55,418 nt of DNA from the NCBI GenBank assembly GCA_039805725.1, contig JBDLTT010000004.1, positions 1 through 55,418 of the forward strand, read 5' to 3'. Positions 1 through 7,554 of this stretch are shown piece after piece. A program made the position numbers and the translations under genes. The notes under the pieces were generated by a model. That model saw nothing but the letters and a program-made list of their open reading frames with translations. It did not search any database and was not told the DNA's origin. The DNA is from Fluviibacter sp039805725 (lineage in GTDB: Bacteria; Pseudomonadota; Gammaproteobacteria; Burkholderiales; Rhodocyclaceae). The number at the start of each line of letters is the position of its first letter. Within the stretch, counting starts at the first letter, position 1.

Positions 1-377
1 GCCGACGAGCGCACGGCAAACGAAGCCTCGGGGCCGCTTTCAGCGATCAGTGCTGCGTAATGCACGGCAATTTCTTTTTCCAGTTGTTCCGGAAAAGGTG
101 TATCGACCACCCACTGACGAATCTCGGCACCGGTCTTCAACAGGGCATCCACATCGTCCACGTTCAGCGACGACAAACGCGCGTTGATCTTGTCAGCCAG
201 ACCGTTGTGCGCCAGAAAGGCACGGTAGGCATCTGCCGTTGTGGCAAAGCCACCCGGCACCCGCACACCCGCTGTGGATAGCTGGCTGATCATTTCACCA
301 AGCGATGCGTTCTTACCGCCGACTTCTTCGACGTCAGTCATGCGCAGTTCTTTGAAGTTTTTAACAAAGGCGTTCAT
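1..377 (-). CDS. ppsA: Phosphoenolpyruvate synthase, N-terminal part
   Basis: PEP synthase converts pyruvate, ATP and water to PEP, AMP and phosphate in gluconeogenesis. Only about 125 N-terminal residues are inside the window; the gene runs off the left edge. Read on the minus strand from the ATG at 377, the protein begins MNAFVKNFKELRMTDVEEVG, followed by GGKNASLGEM and VPGGFATTADAYRAFL, which is the start of the ATP-grasp-like nucleotide-binding domain typical of PpsA. It lies 36 bases behind the GntR-type regulator gene on the same strand, so the two are probably cotranscribed. The divergent ppsR product modulates PpsA by phosphorylation in characterised species, which supports the assignment. 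Confidence 0.93.
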   Translation of the reverse strand, partial: MNAFVKNFKELRMTDVEEVGGKNASLGEMISQLSTAGVRVPGGFATTADAYRAFLAHNGLADKINARLSSLNVDDVDALLKTGAEIRQWVVDTPFPEQLEKEIAVHYAALIAESGPEASFAVRSS

Positions 378-413
378 AAAGATCCCCGTGGATGAAGGTT
401 AAAAGTAAAAAGC

Positions 414-1190
414 TTAGAAAATGTTGGTCGCGAGCCGACGATCTGCACGCAATTCTGAAACTTCTCGCCGCGCCTGTGCACGCTGTGCCTGATTGAGGGT
501 TTCCCGGAAGAAGCCGGCATGCGTGGCCGCCGCCTCTCGGGCAGCCGCGGCATTCTGCTGGCGGACTGCATCGACCATGGCGGTCCATTGCTCGATCAGC
601 ATACGAGTGGCGACCGGGACGCTGATCAGTTCGCCCAGATTAAAGAGAATATCCTTTTGCAGCAGCCCCTGAACCACCGACATCATGTGCGCCGCGAACG
701 CGTTATGCGCTGATTCTGCCAAAGCCTGGTGAAATGCACGATCCGCATCGGCAATGGCATCGGCGCTTAGCGACGCGATGGCCGATGCGGCCGATTTCAG
801 AGATTGATCTAACCGCAGCAGATCGGCCGGAGTAGCGCGTACCGCCGCCCACTCTGCGCACTGACATTCCAGCACGGCACGGAATTCGATCAGATCATCG
901 TTCAGCGCCGGATGGGATTGCAGCATCTGCGCCCAGGGGTCGGCCAATGCCTCATTCAAGGGATTCGCCACAAAGGTGCCACCCCCTTGCCGGCTATAGA
1001 GCAATCCCCTGGATACGAGCTTCTGGATGGCCTCACGTAAGGAGGGGCGCGACACACCGAGCCCCAGCGCAAGCTCACGTTCCGCCGGCAAACGATCTCC
1101 CGCCTTGAGCGCGCCTTCAAGAATGCGCTGCTCTAGCTGTCGGGCAACCGTATCAGACAAACGATGCGCGATTTTCAGATCCTGAGCCAT
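414..1190 (-). CDS. FadR/PdhR-type GntR-family transcriptional regulator
   Basis: The 258-residue protein has an N-terminal winged helix (about residues 8-80, with the GntR core RLPAERELALGLGVSRPSLR) and a helical FCD ligand domain (about 95-240). FCD domains commonly hold a metal through Asp and three His. D150, H154 and H224 fit this pattern, but the position usually occupied by His in the EHxAI-like helix is Gln (EQW, about 200-202), so metal binding may differ. A perfect palindrome of the PdhR/LldR type (1206-1220) lies 15 bases upstream of the ATG and a second box (1313-1325) lies towards ppsR. Autoregulation and control of ppsA and ppsR, with pyruvate or lactate as effector, are inferred. 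The exact orthologue (PdhR, LldR or other) cannot be decided here. Confidence 0.85.
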   Translation of the reverse strand: MAQDLKIAHRLSDTVARQLEQRILEGALKAGDRLPAERELALGLGVSRPSLREAIQKLVSRGLLYSRQGGGTFVANPLNEALADPWAQMLQSHPALNDDLIEFRAVLECQCAEWAAVRATPADLLRLDQSLKSAASAIASLSADAIADADRAFHQALAESAHNAFAAHMMSVVQGLLQKDILFNLGELISVPVATRMLIEQWTAMVDAVRQQNAAAAREAAATHAGFFRETLNQAQRAQARREVSELRADRRLATNIF

Positions 1191-1205
1191 GTCGAGCAGT
1201 CGGGG

Positions 1206-1220
1206 ATTGGTAATACCAAT
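1206..1220. promoter_or_regulatory. GntR/PdhR-type operator, proximal to the regulator gene
   Basis: ATTGGTAATACCAAT is a perfect 15-base palindrome and matches the known PdhR/LldR consensus (TTGGT-N3-ACCAA). It lies 15 bases before the regulator's ATG. A minus-strand TAATAT element (1219-1224), usable as a -10 box, overlaps its edge, which fits autorepression. Confidence 0.7.
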
Positions 1221-1312
1221 ATTAGTTGGTTGATCTATGGCATGTAATTTAGCACAGCAATGTCATTAAACCGCATAAAATATGGGAAATTTTTTCGATC
1301 GCTCTTGTTTTT

Positions 1313-1325
1313 TTGGTATGACCAA
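1313..1325. promoter_or_regulatory. GntR/PdhR-type operator, proximal to ppsR
   Basis: TTGGTATGACCAA has the same TTGGT-N3-ACCAA arms as the box at 1206-1220. It lies 40 bases upstream of the ppsR ATG and just before a possible -10 box TACAAT (1354-1359). The position suits control of ppsR, and with the first box possibly of the whole divergent unit. Confidence 0.65.
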
Positions 1326-1365
1326 TTGACCGCACAAAAGCGGTGGCATTGGATACAATGCGAAT

Positions 1366-2193
1366 ATGAGCACTAAACGCACTGTATTCTTCGTATCCGA
1401 CGGTACCGGCATCACGGCCGAATCTCTGGGTCATAGCCTGTTGAGCCAATTCGAGGGGGTGAAGTGGGAGCAACATCGTCTGCCCTTCATTAACAGCCGC
1501 GAAAAAGCGCTTGACGCCGTGCAGCGGATCGAGGCGGTGACCGAACGCGACGGATGCTGCCCGATTGTGTTCACGACGCTGGTCGATGATGAAATTTCCA
1601 CCCTCCTTGAACAGGCGCCTGCGTTGTGTCTGAACTTCTTCAAGACCTTTGTGGCGCCCATCGAAGCCGAGATCAACATCAAATCGACGCATACGGTGGG
1701 TCGCACCCATGGCCGAACCGACAGCTCGGACTACAAGAACCGGATTGAAGCGATTAACTACACCCTGGCGCATGACGATGGCATCACCGATCGCGACCTG
1801 AGTGGGGCGGATGTGATCCTCGTGGGCGTTTCCCGCTGCGGCAAAACGCCGACTTCGCTTTATCTGGCCATGCAGTTCGGTATCAAGGCGGCAAATTTTC
1901 CGTTAATCCCCGAAGACTTTGATCGGGGCACCCTGCCCGGCACCCTGAAGGAACATAAGGCCAAGCTGTTCGGCCTGACGATTCAACCCGAACGTCTGGC
2001 GCAGATCCGCGAAGAACGCCGCCCCAACAGCAAATACGCCTCACTGGCCAATTGCCGACAGGAAGTCAGTGATGCAGAGAAGATGATGCGCCGCGAGGGC
2101 ATTCACTGGCTGGATTCTTCCAGCAAGAGCATCGAGGAAATCTCGACGACGATTCTGCAGGAAGTCCGCCTGGAAGGTCGCCCGTCTTTCTAG
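1366..2193 (+). CDS. ppsR: PEP synthase regulatory protein (kinase and pyrophosphorylase)
   Basis: This is a DUF299 bifunctional enzyme. In characterised relatives it inactivates PEP synthase by ADP-dependent phosphorylation of a threonine and reactivates it by phosphate-dependent dephosphorylation. The 275-residue length is normal. It starts with the typical MSTKRTVFFVSDGTGITAES and carries the nucleotide-binding loop GVSRCGKT at 154-161, followed by TPTSLYLAMQ. It is divergent from the regulator-ppsA unit. No clear Shine-Dalgarno precedes the ATG, and a TACAAT box ends only six bases upstream. Its TAG stop shares the bases CTAG with the stop of the convergent methyltransferase gene. Confidence 0.95.
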   Translation: MSTKRTVFFVSDGTGITAESLGHSLLSQFEGVKWEQHRLPFINSREKALDAVQRIEAVTERDGCCPIVFTTLVDDEISTLLEQAPALCLNFFKTFVAPIEAEINIKSTHTVGRTHGRTDSSDYKNRIEAINYTLAHDDGITDRDLSGADVILVGVSRCGKTPTSLYLAMQFGIKAANFPLIPEDFDRGTLPGTLKEHKAKLFGLTIQPERLAQIREERRPNSKYASLANCRQEVSDAEKMMRREGIHWLDSSSKSIEEISTTILQEVRLEGRPSF

Positions 2194-2990
2194 ACCTTGG
2201 ACGACCCCATCTGCCGCTGACGCACCTGTTCAAACAGGCAGACGGCGGCGGCGGCATTCACATTGAGCGACTCCATCCTGCCCGGCATCGGAATGGTGAG
2301 GCGGTGGTGGGCACACTCAATCAGCGGGCGAGATAATCCCTGCCCTTCATTCCCAAAGAGCCAGGCCACCGGCTTCTGTAAAGACTGCTCGTAGAGGCTG
2401 CGGCCGCCTGCCAGAATCGTTGCCGCAACCTCTCCCCGGTAGCTTTTCAGAAAGGCAACCGGATCGGTGTCGGGGTAAACCTGCGCCAACCACTGTGCGC
2501 CCTGCGCCGCGCGCAAACAACGCGGTGACCAGACATCGGCGCAGCCGGGCGACAGCACAATCTGCCGAACGCCTGCCGCGACGGCGGTTCGAATCAGACT
2601 CCCGACATTACCGGGATCCTGTACGGCCTCAAGCACCAGGGTGTCAGATCCCGAATCCGGCGCCTTGGAGGGCGTGGGTAACGGACTCAGTGCCAACAGG
2701 CCAACGGGGGAATCCGCCGGCGCAATCTGATCGAATACCGCATCGGCAATCGTCACCTTTCGCGCATCGCGACACTGCGCCAGCAGCGCCTGTAACGAGT
2801 CCGAACGGATGGCACGCGCGGCAATCGCCACAAGGGTGGGCTGGATCCCGGCATCCAGCATGGTGCGTAGCAGATGATCGCCTTCGCAGATCACAAGCCC
2901 GGCATCGAGACGCGCCCGTTTATGGTCGGCCAGACGCCGCAGCGCTTTGACCAGGCTATTCTGGCGGGATTCGATGTGTTCGTAGGACAT
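2190..2990 (-). CDS. SpoU/TrmH-family RNA 2'-O-ribose methyltransferase
   Basis: A 266-residue SPOUT methyltransferase that transfers a methyl group from SAM to a ribose 2'-OH in rRNA or tRNA. The N-terminal part (about 1-100) matches the substrate-binding domain found in TsnR/RlmB-like enzymes. The catalytic knot carries motif 1 DPGNVGSLIRTA (125-136), motif 2 FGNEGQGLS (212-220) and motif 3 IPM with SLNVNAAAAV (233-250). The target base cannot be read from sequence. The ATG lies two bases behind the rnhB stop, so it is the distal gene of the lpx-rnhB block. The same rnhB-methyltransferase-ppsR order is common in betaproteobacteria. Confidence 0.9.
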   Translation of the reverse strand: MSYEHIESRQNSLVKALRRLADHKRARLDAGLVICEGDHLLRTMLDAGIQPTLVAIAARAIRSDSLQALLAQCRDARKVTIADAVFDQIAPADSPVGLLALSPLPTPSKAPDSGSDTLVLEAVQDPGNVGSLIRTAVAAGVRQIVLSPGCADVWSPRCLRAAQGAQWLAQVYPDTDPVAFLKSYRGEVAATILAGGRSLYEQSLQKPVAWLFGNEGQGLSRPLIECAHHRLTIPMPGRMESLNVNAAAAVCLFEQVRQRQMGSSKV

Positions 2991-2992
2991 GG

Positions 2993-3577
2993 TCAGTTGA
3001 TCCCCGGCAATAAGGATTGCGCAACGGGCCCGAAGCTTCGGCGATGTACGGGTGAAGGCCCGTGCAACTGAAGCGCTTCGAGATGCGCTGCCGTTGGATA
3101 GCCCATATGGCGGGCGAACCCATACTGCGGGTACAGGCGATCCAGCTCGAGCAACTGAGCATCACGATAGGTTTTGGCCAGAATGGAAGCAGCGGATATG
3201 GCCGGTTCTTTGGCATCGCCCTTGACGATGGCTTCGGCACTGCACGGCAAACCCGCCGGCACCCGGTTGCCATCGATGAGCGCGTGGGCCGGCACGATAC
3301 GTAGCCCGGCAACCGCACGATGCATCGCCAGAAAAGTGGCCTGCAGGATATTGACCTCGTCGATCTCGGCCGCCGTTGCCTCGCCGATGGCCCACGCCAG
3401 GGCATGTTCCCGAATCAGCGGTGCGAGTCGTTCACGTGCGCCAGCACTGAGTTTCTTCGAGTCCGCCAGACCCGCAATCGGTTTCGCCGGATTCAGAATG
3501 ACGGCTGCGGCAACGACCGAGCCGGCGAGCGGCCCCCGCCCTGCTTCATCAACACCACAGATCAGGTGCACCGACAT
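2993..3577 (-). CDS. rnhB: Ribonuclease HII
   Basis: RNase HII cuts the RNA strand of RNA-DNA hybrids and starts ribonucleotide excision repair. The 194-residue protein begins with the diagnostic GVDEAGRGPLAG, giving the metal ligands D10 and E11. The later blocks ALIDGNRVP, VKGDAKEPAISAASILAKTYRD and the C-terminal PQYGFARHMGYPTAAHLEAL also match the family. The gene follows lpxB by three bases and precedes the methyltransferase gene by two, so translation is probably coupled along the operon. Confidence 0.97.
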   Translation of the reverse strand: MSVHLICGVDEAGRGPLAGSVVAAAVILNPAKPIAGLADSKKLSAGARERLAPLIREHALAWAIGEATAAEIDEVNILQATFLAMHRAVAGLRIVPAHALIDGNRVPAGLPCSAEAIVKGDAKEPAISAASILAKTYRDAQLLELDRLYPQYGFARHMGYPTAAHLEALQLHGPSPVHRRSFGPVAQSLLPGIN

Positions 3578-3580
3578 TGA

Positions 3581-4771
3581 TTACCGGATGCAGGACAACA
3601 CCGCGTCCGCCGCACGCGATGCCGAATCCTGCCGCAGATTCTGATGAATGCTTCCGAATTCACTCACCATCTCGGCACGACGGGCTGGGGAGCGCCACAG
3701 ATTGATCAACTCGGACGACAGCTTCTCGGGCGTTGCATCGTCCTGCAGCAATTCCGGAACCAGCAAACGACCAAGCAGAATGTTGGGCAGCCCCACCCAG
3801 GGCAGATACCGCATCCGTTTGTAAATCCAGGCCGACGAGGCCGAGAACTTATAGGTCACCACCATCGGGCAACGCACGAGCGCCGCTTCCAGCGTCGCCG
3901 TACCGCTACAGACCAGCGCCAGGTCACTCGCCGACAGCGCCTCGCGCGCATGGCCGAAGAGAATTCGGATGCGCAACGCCGGGTCACCATATTGATCGAG
4001 CGCGGCCTGAAAGTGCTCTCGGGTTGCCGGTGTTGCCAGCGGTACAAGGAATTGCGCTTCGGGGAGCGCTTTGGCGATCCGATTGGCCGTCTCGATAAAA
4101 ATTGGCGCGTGATAATCCAGTTCGGAACGGCGGCTACCCGGCATGAGGGTGATCAACGGCCCGCCATCCGGGAGGTTCAACGCAGCGCGTTGCTGCACCC
4201 GATCGATTTCCGGATTGATCTCATCGGCCAGCGGATGACCCACAAAGACCGGATCGATGGCCTCGCCCTTGTAACAGGCAGGTTCAAAGGGAAATAGGCA
4301 CAACAGCTGATTCACGGAGGCTATGATCTTCTTGGCGCGACCCCGACGCCAGGCCCATACCGTGGGGCTGACATAATGAACCGTCGGTATCCCTGCGCGC
4401 TTAAACCGCCGTTCAATAGGCAAATTGAAATCCGGCGCATCAATGCCGATGAGCACATCGGGTTTCCATGCCATCAGCTGGGCAATGATGCCACGTCGGA
4501 TCGCGAGGATCACCGGAAGATGTTTCAAGACTTCGATCGCACCACGAACAGCCAGTTTTTCATGCTCGTAGGCACTCGTCAGACCCGCCGCAATCATTTT
4601 GGGACCACCGATGCCAAAGAACTCGGCATCGGGTCGCCGCACGGCGATTGCCTGTATCAGGCTGGCACCCAGCACATCGCCCGAGGCTTCTCCAGCAATG
4701 AGCGCAATACGCAGTGGACGATCTCGCAGTGGGCGATCCGTATCAGTCTGAGCGCCTTGCGTCATCGTCAA
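3581..4771 (-). CDS. lpxB: Lipid-A-disaccharide synthase
   Basis: A GT-B glycosyltransferase of the inner-membrane face. It joins UDP-2,3-diacylglucosamine and lipid X to form the lipid A disaccharide. The 396-residue length is typical. Diagnostic blocks are IALIAGEASGDVLGASLI near the N-terminus, FFGIGGPKM, the DAPDFNL segment, PTVHYVSPTVWAWRRGRAKKI, and LMPGSRRSEL for nucleotide-sugar binding. A short hydrophilic N-terminal extension precedes the first strand; a start about 20 codons later is possible. It lies two bases after lpxA and three before rnhB. Confidence 0.97.
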   Translation of the reverse strand: MTMTQGAQTDTDRPLRDRPLRIALIAGEASGDVLGASLIQAIAVRRPDAEFFGIGGPKMIAAGLTSAYEHEKLAVRGAIEVLKHLPVILAIRRGIIAQLMAWKPDVLIGIDAPDFNLPIERRFKRAGIPTVHYVSPTVWAWRRGRAKKIIASVNQLLCLFPFEPACYKGEAIDPVFVGHPLADEINPEIDRVQQRAALNLPDGGPLITLMPGSRRSELDYHAPIFIETANRIAKALPEAQFLVPLATPATREHFQAALDQYGDPALRIRILFGHAREALSASDLALVCSGTATLEAALVRCPMVVTYKFSASSAWIYKRMRYLPWVGLPNILLGRLLVPELLQDDATPEKLSSELINLWRSPARRAEMVSEFGSIHQNLRQDSASRAADAVLSCIR

Positions 4772-4773
4772 AA

Positions 4774-5550
4774 TTAACGGATGATCCCGCGCTGTGATGA
4801 CGCCAGGAACGCATTGAGTACTGCGACCTCGGGATGCGCCTTTTGCAGCTCGTCCAGCTTGACGCGCGCTTCTTCGAGGCTGAGGCCCGACTTATAGATG
4901 TTCCGATATGCCTGCTTGATCGCATTGATGGATTCCGGCGTAAAACCACGGCGCTTCAAACCCTCGGCATTGATACCACGCGGTACTGCGGGATAGCCCT
5001 GCGTGATGACATAGGGTGGCACATCCTGCACGACAATCGACCCACCGCCAATCATGGCGTGCGCACCGATGCGGACAAACTGGTGATACCCGGTATGGCC
5101 GCCCAGGATGGCCCAATCACCCACTTCGCAGTGGCCGGCCAACTGCGCATTGCTCGCCAGAATGGCCTGGTTGCCGATCTGGCAATCGTGCGCAATATGC
5201 ACATAACCCATGATCCAGTTGTCGGATCCAATGGCAGTGACGCCCTTGTCCTGTGCGGTACCGATATGGAAGCTGACAAACTCGCGAATGGTATTACGGT
5301 CACCGATTTCCAGACGTGTGGGTTCGCCACTATATTTCTTGTCCTGGGGGACACCACCGAGGGCGGCATAATGGTGAATCTTGTTATCTCGTCCAATGCG
5401 TGTGTGGCCTTCGATCACACAGTGCGATCCGATGCTGGTGCCATCGCCAATACTGACGTGCTCGCCAATGATCGTAAAGGCACCGACCGACACGCCGATA
5501 CCCAACTGGGCCTTCGGGTGGACAAGTGCACTGGGATGAATGGTGACCAT
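4774..5550 (-). CDS. lpxA: Acyl-ACP--UDP-N-acetylglucosamine O-acyltransferase
   Basis: LpxA catalyses the first lipid A step, 3-O-acylation of UDP-GlcNAc, as a trimeric left-handed beta helix. The protein has repeated hexapeptide turns from about residue 3 to 190 (for example IHPSALVHPKAQLGIGVSVG), the HxG segment with the catalytic histidine region (AILGGHTGYHQF), and a helical C-terminal domain with GLKRRGFTPE. I chose the ATG at 5550, giving 258 residues and the usual N-terminus. An ATG at 5559 and a GTG at 5562 are also in frame and would overlap the fabZ stop. Its product feeds LpxD through LpxC, which is not in this window. Confidence 0.96.
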   Translation of the reverse strand: MVTIHPSALVHPKAQLGIGVSVGAFTIIGEHVSIGDGTSIGSHCVIEGHTRIGRDNKIHHYAALGGVPQDKKYSGEPTRLEIGDRNTIREFVSFHIGTAQDKGVTAIGSDNWIMGYVHIAHDCQIGNQAILASNAQLAGHCEVGDWAILGGHTGYHQFVRIGAHAMIGGGSIVVQDVPPYVITQGYPAVPRGINAEGLKRRGFTPESINAIKQAYRNIYKSGLSLEEARVKLDELQKAHPEVAVLNAFLASSQRGIIR

Positions 5551-5551
5551 A

Positions 5552-6010
5552 TCAGGCATCACCCATCTTGCGGTGCGCGCACATCAGATCCGCTTCGGCG
5601 ACCACCTGGCCATCGACCTTGGCCACCGCCTTGTATTTGTAGATGCCGCGTTTGTTGGCCGTCATTTCGGCAAACAGCTCAAGGCGATCGCCCGGCATGA
5701 CCGGACGCTTGAAGCGGGCGTTGTCGATACCGGCAAACAGATATAGATCATCGGCTGCCTGCTTCGTTTCTTCTTCGCTAGCCGAAGCGAAGGTGAGAAT
5801 GGCCGCCGCCTGTGCCAGCGCTTCCATGATCAATACACCGGGAAAAACCGGATATTCCGGAAAGTGACCCGGAAAGAACGGTTCGTTGACGGTGACATTC
5901 TTGATGGCATGAATCCGCTGACCGAACTCGATGTCCTCGACGCGATCCACCAGCAGAAACGGGTAGCGGTGCGGAAGAATCTTGCGGATCTGATGGACGT
6001 TGAGTTTCAT
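5552..6010 (-). CDS. fabZ: (3R)-hydroxyacyl-ACP dehydratase
   Basis: A hot-dog-fold dehydratase that makes trans-2-enoyl-ACP in fatty acid elongation. It competes with the Lpx enzymes for hydroxyacyl-ACP, hence its usual place in lpx operons. The 152-residue protein shows ILPHRYPFLLVDRV at the start and the active-site segment GHFPEYPVFPGVLIMEALAQ with H49 and E63. The gene starts inside the last codons of lpxD (4-base overlap). Confidence 0.97.
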   Translation of the reverse strand: MKLNVHQIRKILPHRYPFLLVDRVEDIEFGQRIHAIKNVTVNEPFFPGHFPEYPVFPGVLIMEALAQAAAILTFASASEEETKQAADDLYLFAGIDNARFKRPVMPGDRLELFAEMTANKRGIYKYKAVAKVDGQVVAEADLMCAHRKMGDA

Positions 6011-7014
6011 GACGGATCTCCGGAGGGTGCTGCAGTCAATGTTTGAATCTGGGCTTCGAGGTGTTGAACTTTCTTGGCCAACGCGTCGAGTTGACGCATA
6101 TTGGCGGCGATATGCAACCAGTCGGCGTGCGGCATACTGGGGAAGACACCCGTGTACTGACCAGGTTTGCGAATGCTTTTAATAATGGCGCTCCCGCCGG
6201 ATATCTGGACGTCATCACAGATCTCGATGTGACCCGAAAACATCGCGGCGCCACCGACCAGGCAACGCTTGCCAATGATCGTACTGCCGGCAATACCCGC
6301 ACAGGCAGCAATCGCCGTATGGTCACCAATACGACAGTTGTGACCGATCATGATCTGATCGTCGATTTTCACACCATCACCGATGACCGTGTCATCGAGG
6401 GCGCCGCGGTCGATGCAGGTATTGGCGCCGACCTCGACATCATCACCCATCAGCACGCGACCGATCTGCGGAATCTTGACCCACGCATCGCCATCTTTGG
6501 CGTTGCCGAAACCATCGGCACCAATCACGACACCGGCATGCAACACCACGCGATCACCAAGCTGGCAATCGTGATAGATCACTACATTCGGATAGATCAG
6601 CGCATCGTCGCCGATAATCACGTCATCGCCGATGACCACACCGGCATGAATCACTGCATTTCTACCGATCTTTGCGGTCGGCGAAATCACCGCCGATGGG
6701 TGAATGCGCGGCTCGGGAACCCGCACCGGGTTGAGCAGCTGACTCACCCGGGCAAAGTAGAGATAGGGGTTCTGGGTCAGAATATGCGCACGGGGGTAAT
6801 GGCCGGCGGCCTCCAGGGGCAGAATCAGCGCCGAGGCTTGTGTCGTTGCCAGAAGTGGCGCGTACTTGCGCTGGGAGAGAAAACTGATCTGGCCAGACCG
6901 GGCGTCGGCCAGAGGTGCAATACCGCAGACCGCCACCGAACCATCGCCCACCAGCTCGCCGCCAAGTGCCGTCTGGATTTCTGTGAGCGTCAGGGTCACC
7001 ACCGGACGGGCCAT
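6007..7014 (-). CDS. lpxD: UDP-3-O-acylglucosamine N-acyltransferase
   Basis: LpxD adds the second hydroxyacyl chain, on nitrogen, in lipid A synthesis. The 335-residue protein has the uridine-binding N-terminal domain (about 1-100, including GIAPLADARSGQISFL), a long series of hexapeptide repeats (about 105-290), and a C-terminal helix. The acyl-transfer region contains IMIGHNCRIGDHTAIAACAG. The C-terminal QLDALAKKVQHLEAQI is a short predicted coiled coil. It starts two bases after the skp stop and overlaps fabZ by four bases. Confidence 0.97.
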   Translation of the reverse strand: MARPVVTLTLTEIQTALGGELVGDGSVAVCGIAPLADARSGQISFLSQRKYAPLLATTQASALILPLEAAGHYPRAHILTQNPYLYFARVSQLLNPVRVPEPRIHPSAVISPTAKIGRNAVIHAGVVIGDDVIIGDDALIYPNVVIYHDCQLGDRVVLHAGVVIGADGFGNAKDGDAWVKIPQIGRVLMGDDVEVGANTCIDRGALDDTVIGDGVKIDDQIMIGHNCRIGDHTAIAACAGIAGSTIIGKRCLVGGAAMFSGHIEICDDVQISGGSAIIKSIRKPGQYTGVFPSMPHADWLHIAANMRQLDALAKKVQHLEAQIQTLTAAPSGDPS

Positions 7015-7016
7015 GA

Positions 7017-7544
7017 TCAGTTCGGCAGCTTTCCGTCATCGGCCAGCGCCTTGATGATCTTGTCGGTAATATCGATGCGCGGATTGAAATAAGCAGCATC
7101 CTGGACAATCAGATCATACTTCTCGGCTTCGGCGACCTGTTTAAGCGCCTTGTTGGCACGCTCGAAGACAATGGCATTAACCTCGTTGCTCCGGATCTCG
7201 AGATCCTCACGGAATTCGCGCTGCTTGCGCTGGAAGTCACGGGTCAGATCCGCGAGATCACGCTCCTTGTTACGACGCTCGGCTTCAGACATATTGGCGC
7301 CATTCTTTTCCAGCGCCTCCTGCTGCGACTTGATCTGCTTGTTCAGTTTCTGTAGATCGGCTTCGCGTTTGGAAAATTCTGCTTCCAGCTTTTTCTTGGC
7401 CTTAACGGAGACCGGCGCCTGATCGAACAGGCGCTGGATGTCGACGAAACCGATTTTGACATCGGCCCGGACGGCGCCGGCCATAAAAAGTCCGCTAGCG
7501 ATCACTACGCCGCACATCCGAATGAGTTGTCGCATGGTTGTCAT
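7017..7544 (-). CDS. skp: Periplasmic chaperone Skp (OmpH)
   Basis: Skp holds unfolded outer-membrane proteins in the periplasm and passes them to the Bam complex. The reading frame is open to 7613, but the start at 7544 gives MTTMRQLIRMCGVVIASGLFMAG, a good signal peptide with cleavage near VRA-DVKIG, and avoids overlap with bamA. It follows bamA by ten bases and is preceded by AAGAGA. The mature protein has the family block KIGFVDIQRLFDQAP and a long charged coiled coil (about 65-130) forming the tentacles. The 175-residue length is normal. Confidence 0.93.
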   Translation of the reverse strand: MTTMRQLIRMCGVVIASGLFMAGAVRADVKIGFVDIQRLFDQAPVSVKAKKKLEAEFSKREADLQKLNKQIKSQQEALEKNGANMSEAERRNKERDLADLTRDFQRKQREFREDLEIRSNEVNAIVFERANKALKQVAEAEKYDLIVQDAAYFNPRIDITDKIIKALADDGKLPN

Positions 7545-7554
7545 ATTGGTCTCT

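Noticed and set aside
6043..7092. 349-residue open frame on the plus strand opposite lpxD
   Set aside because: The repeated ID/TD-rich pattern is the reverse complement of LpxD hexapeptide repeats; no start signal or family match.
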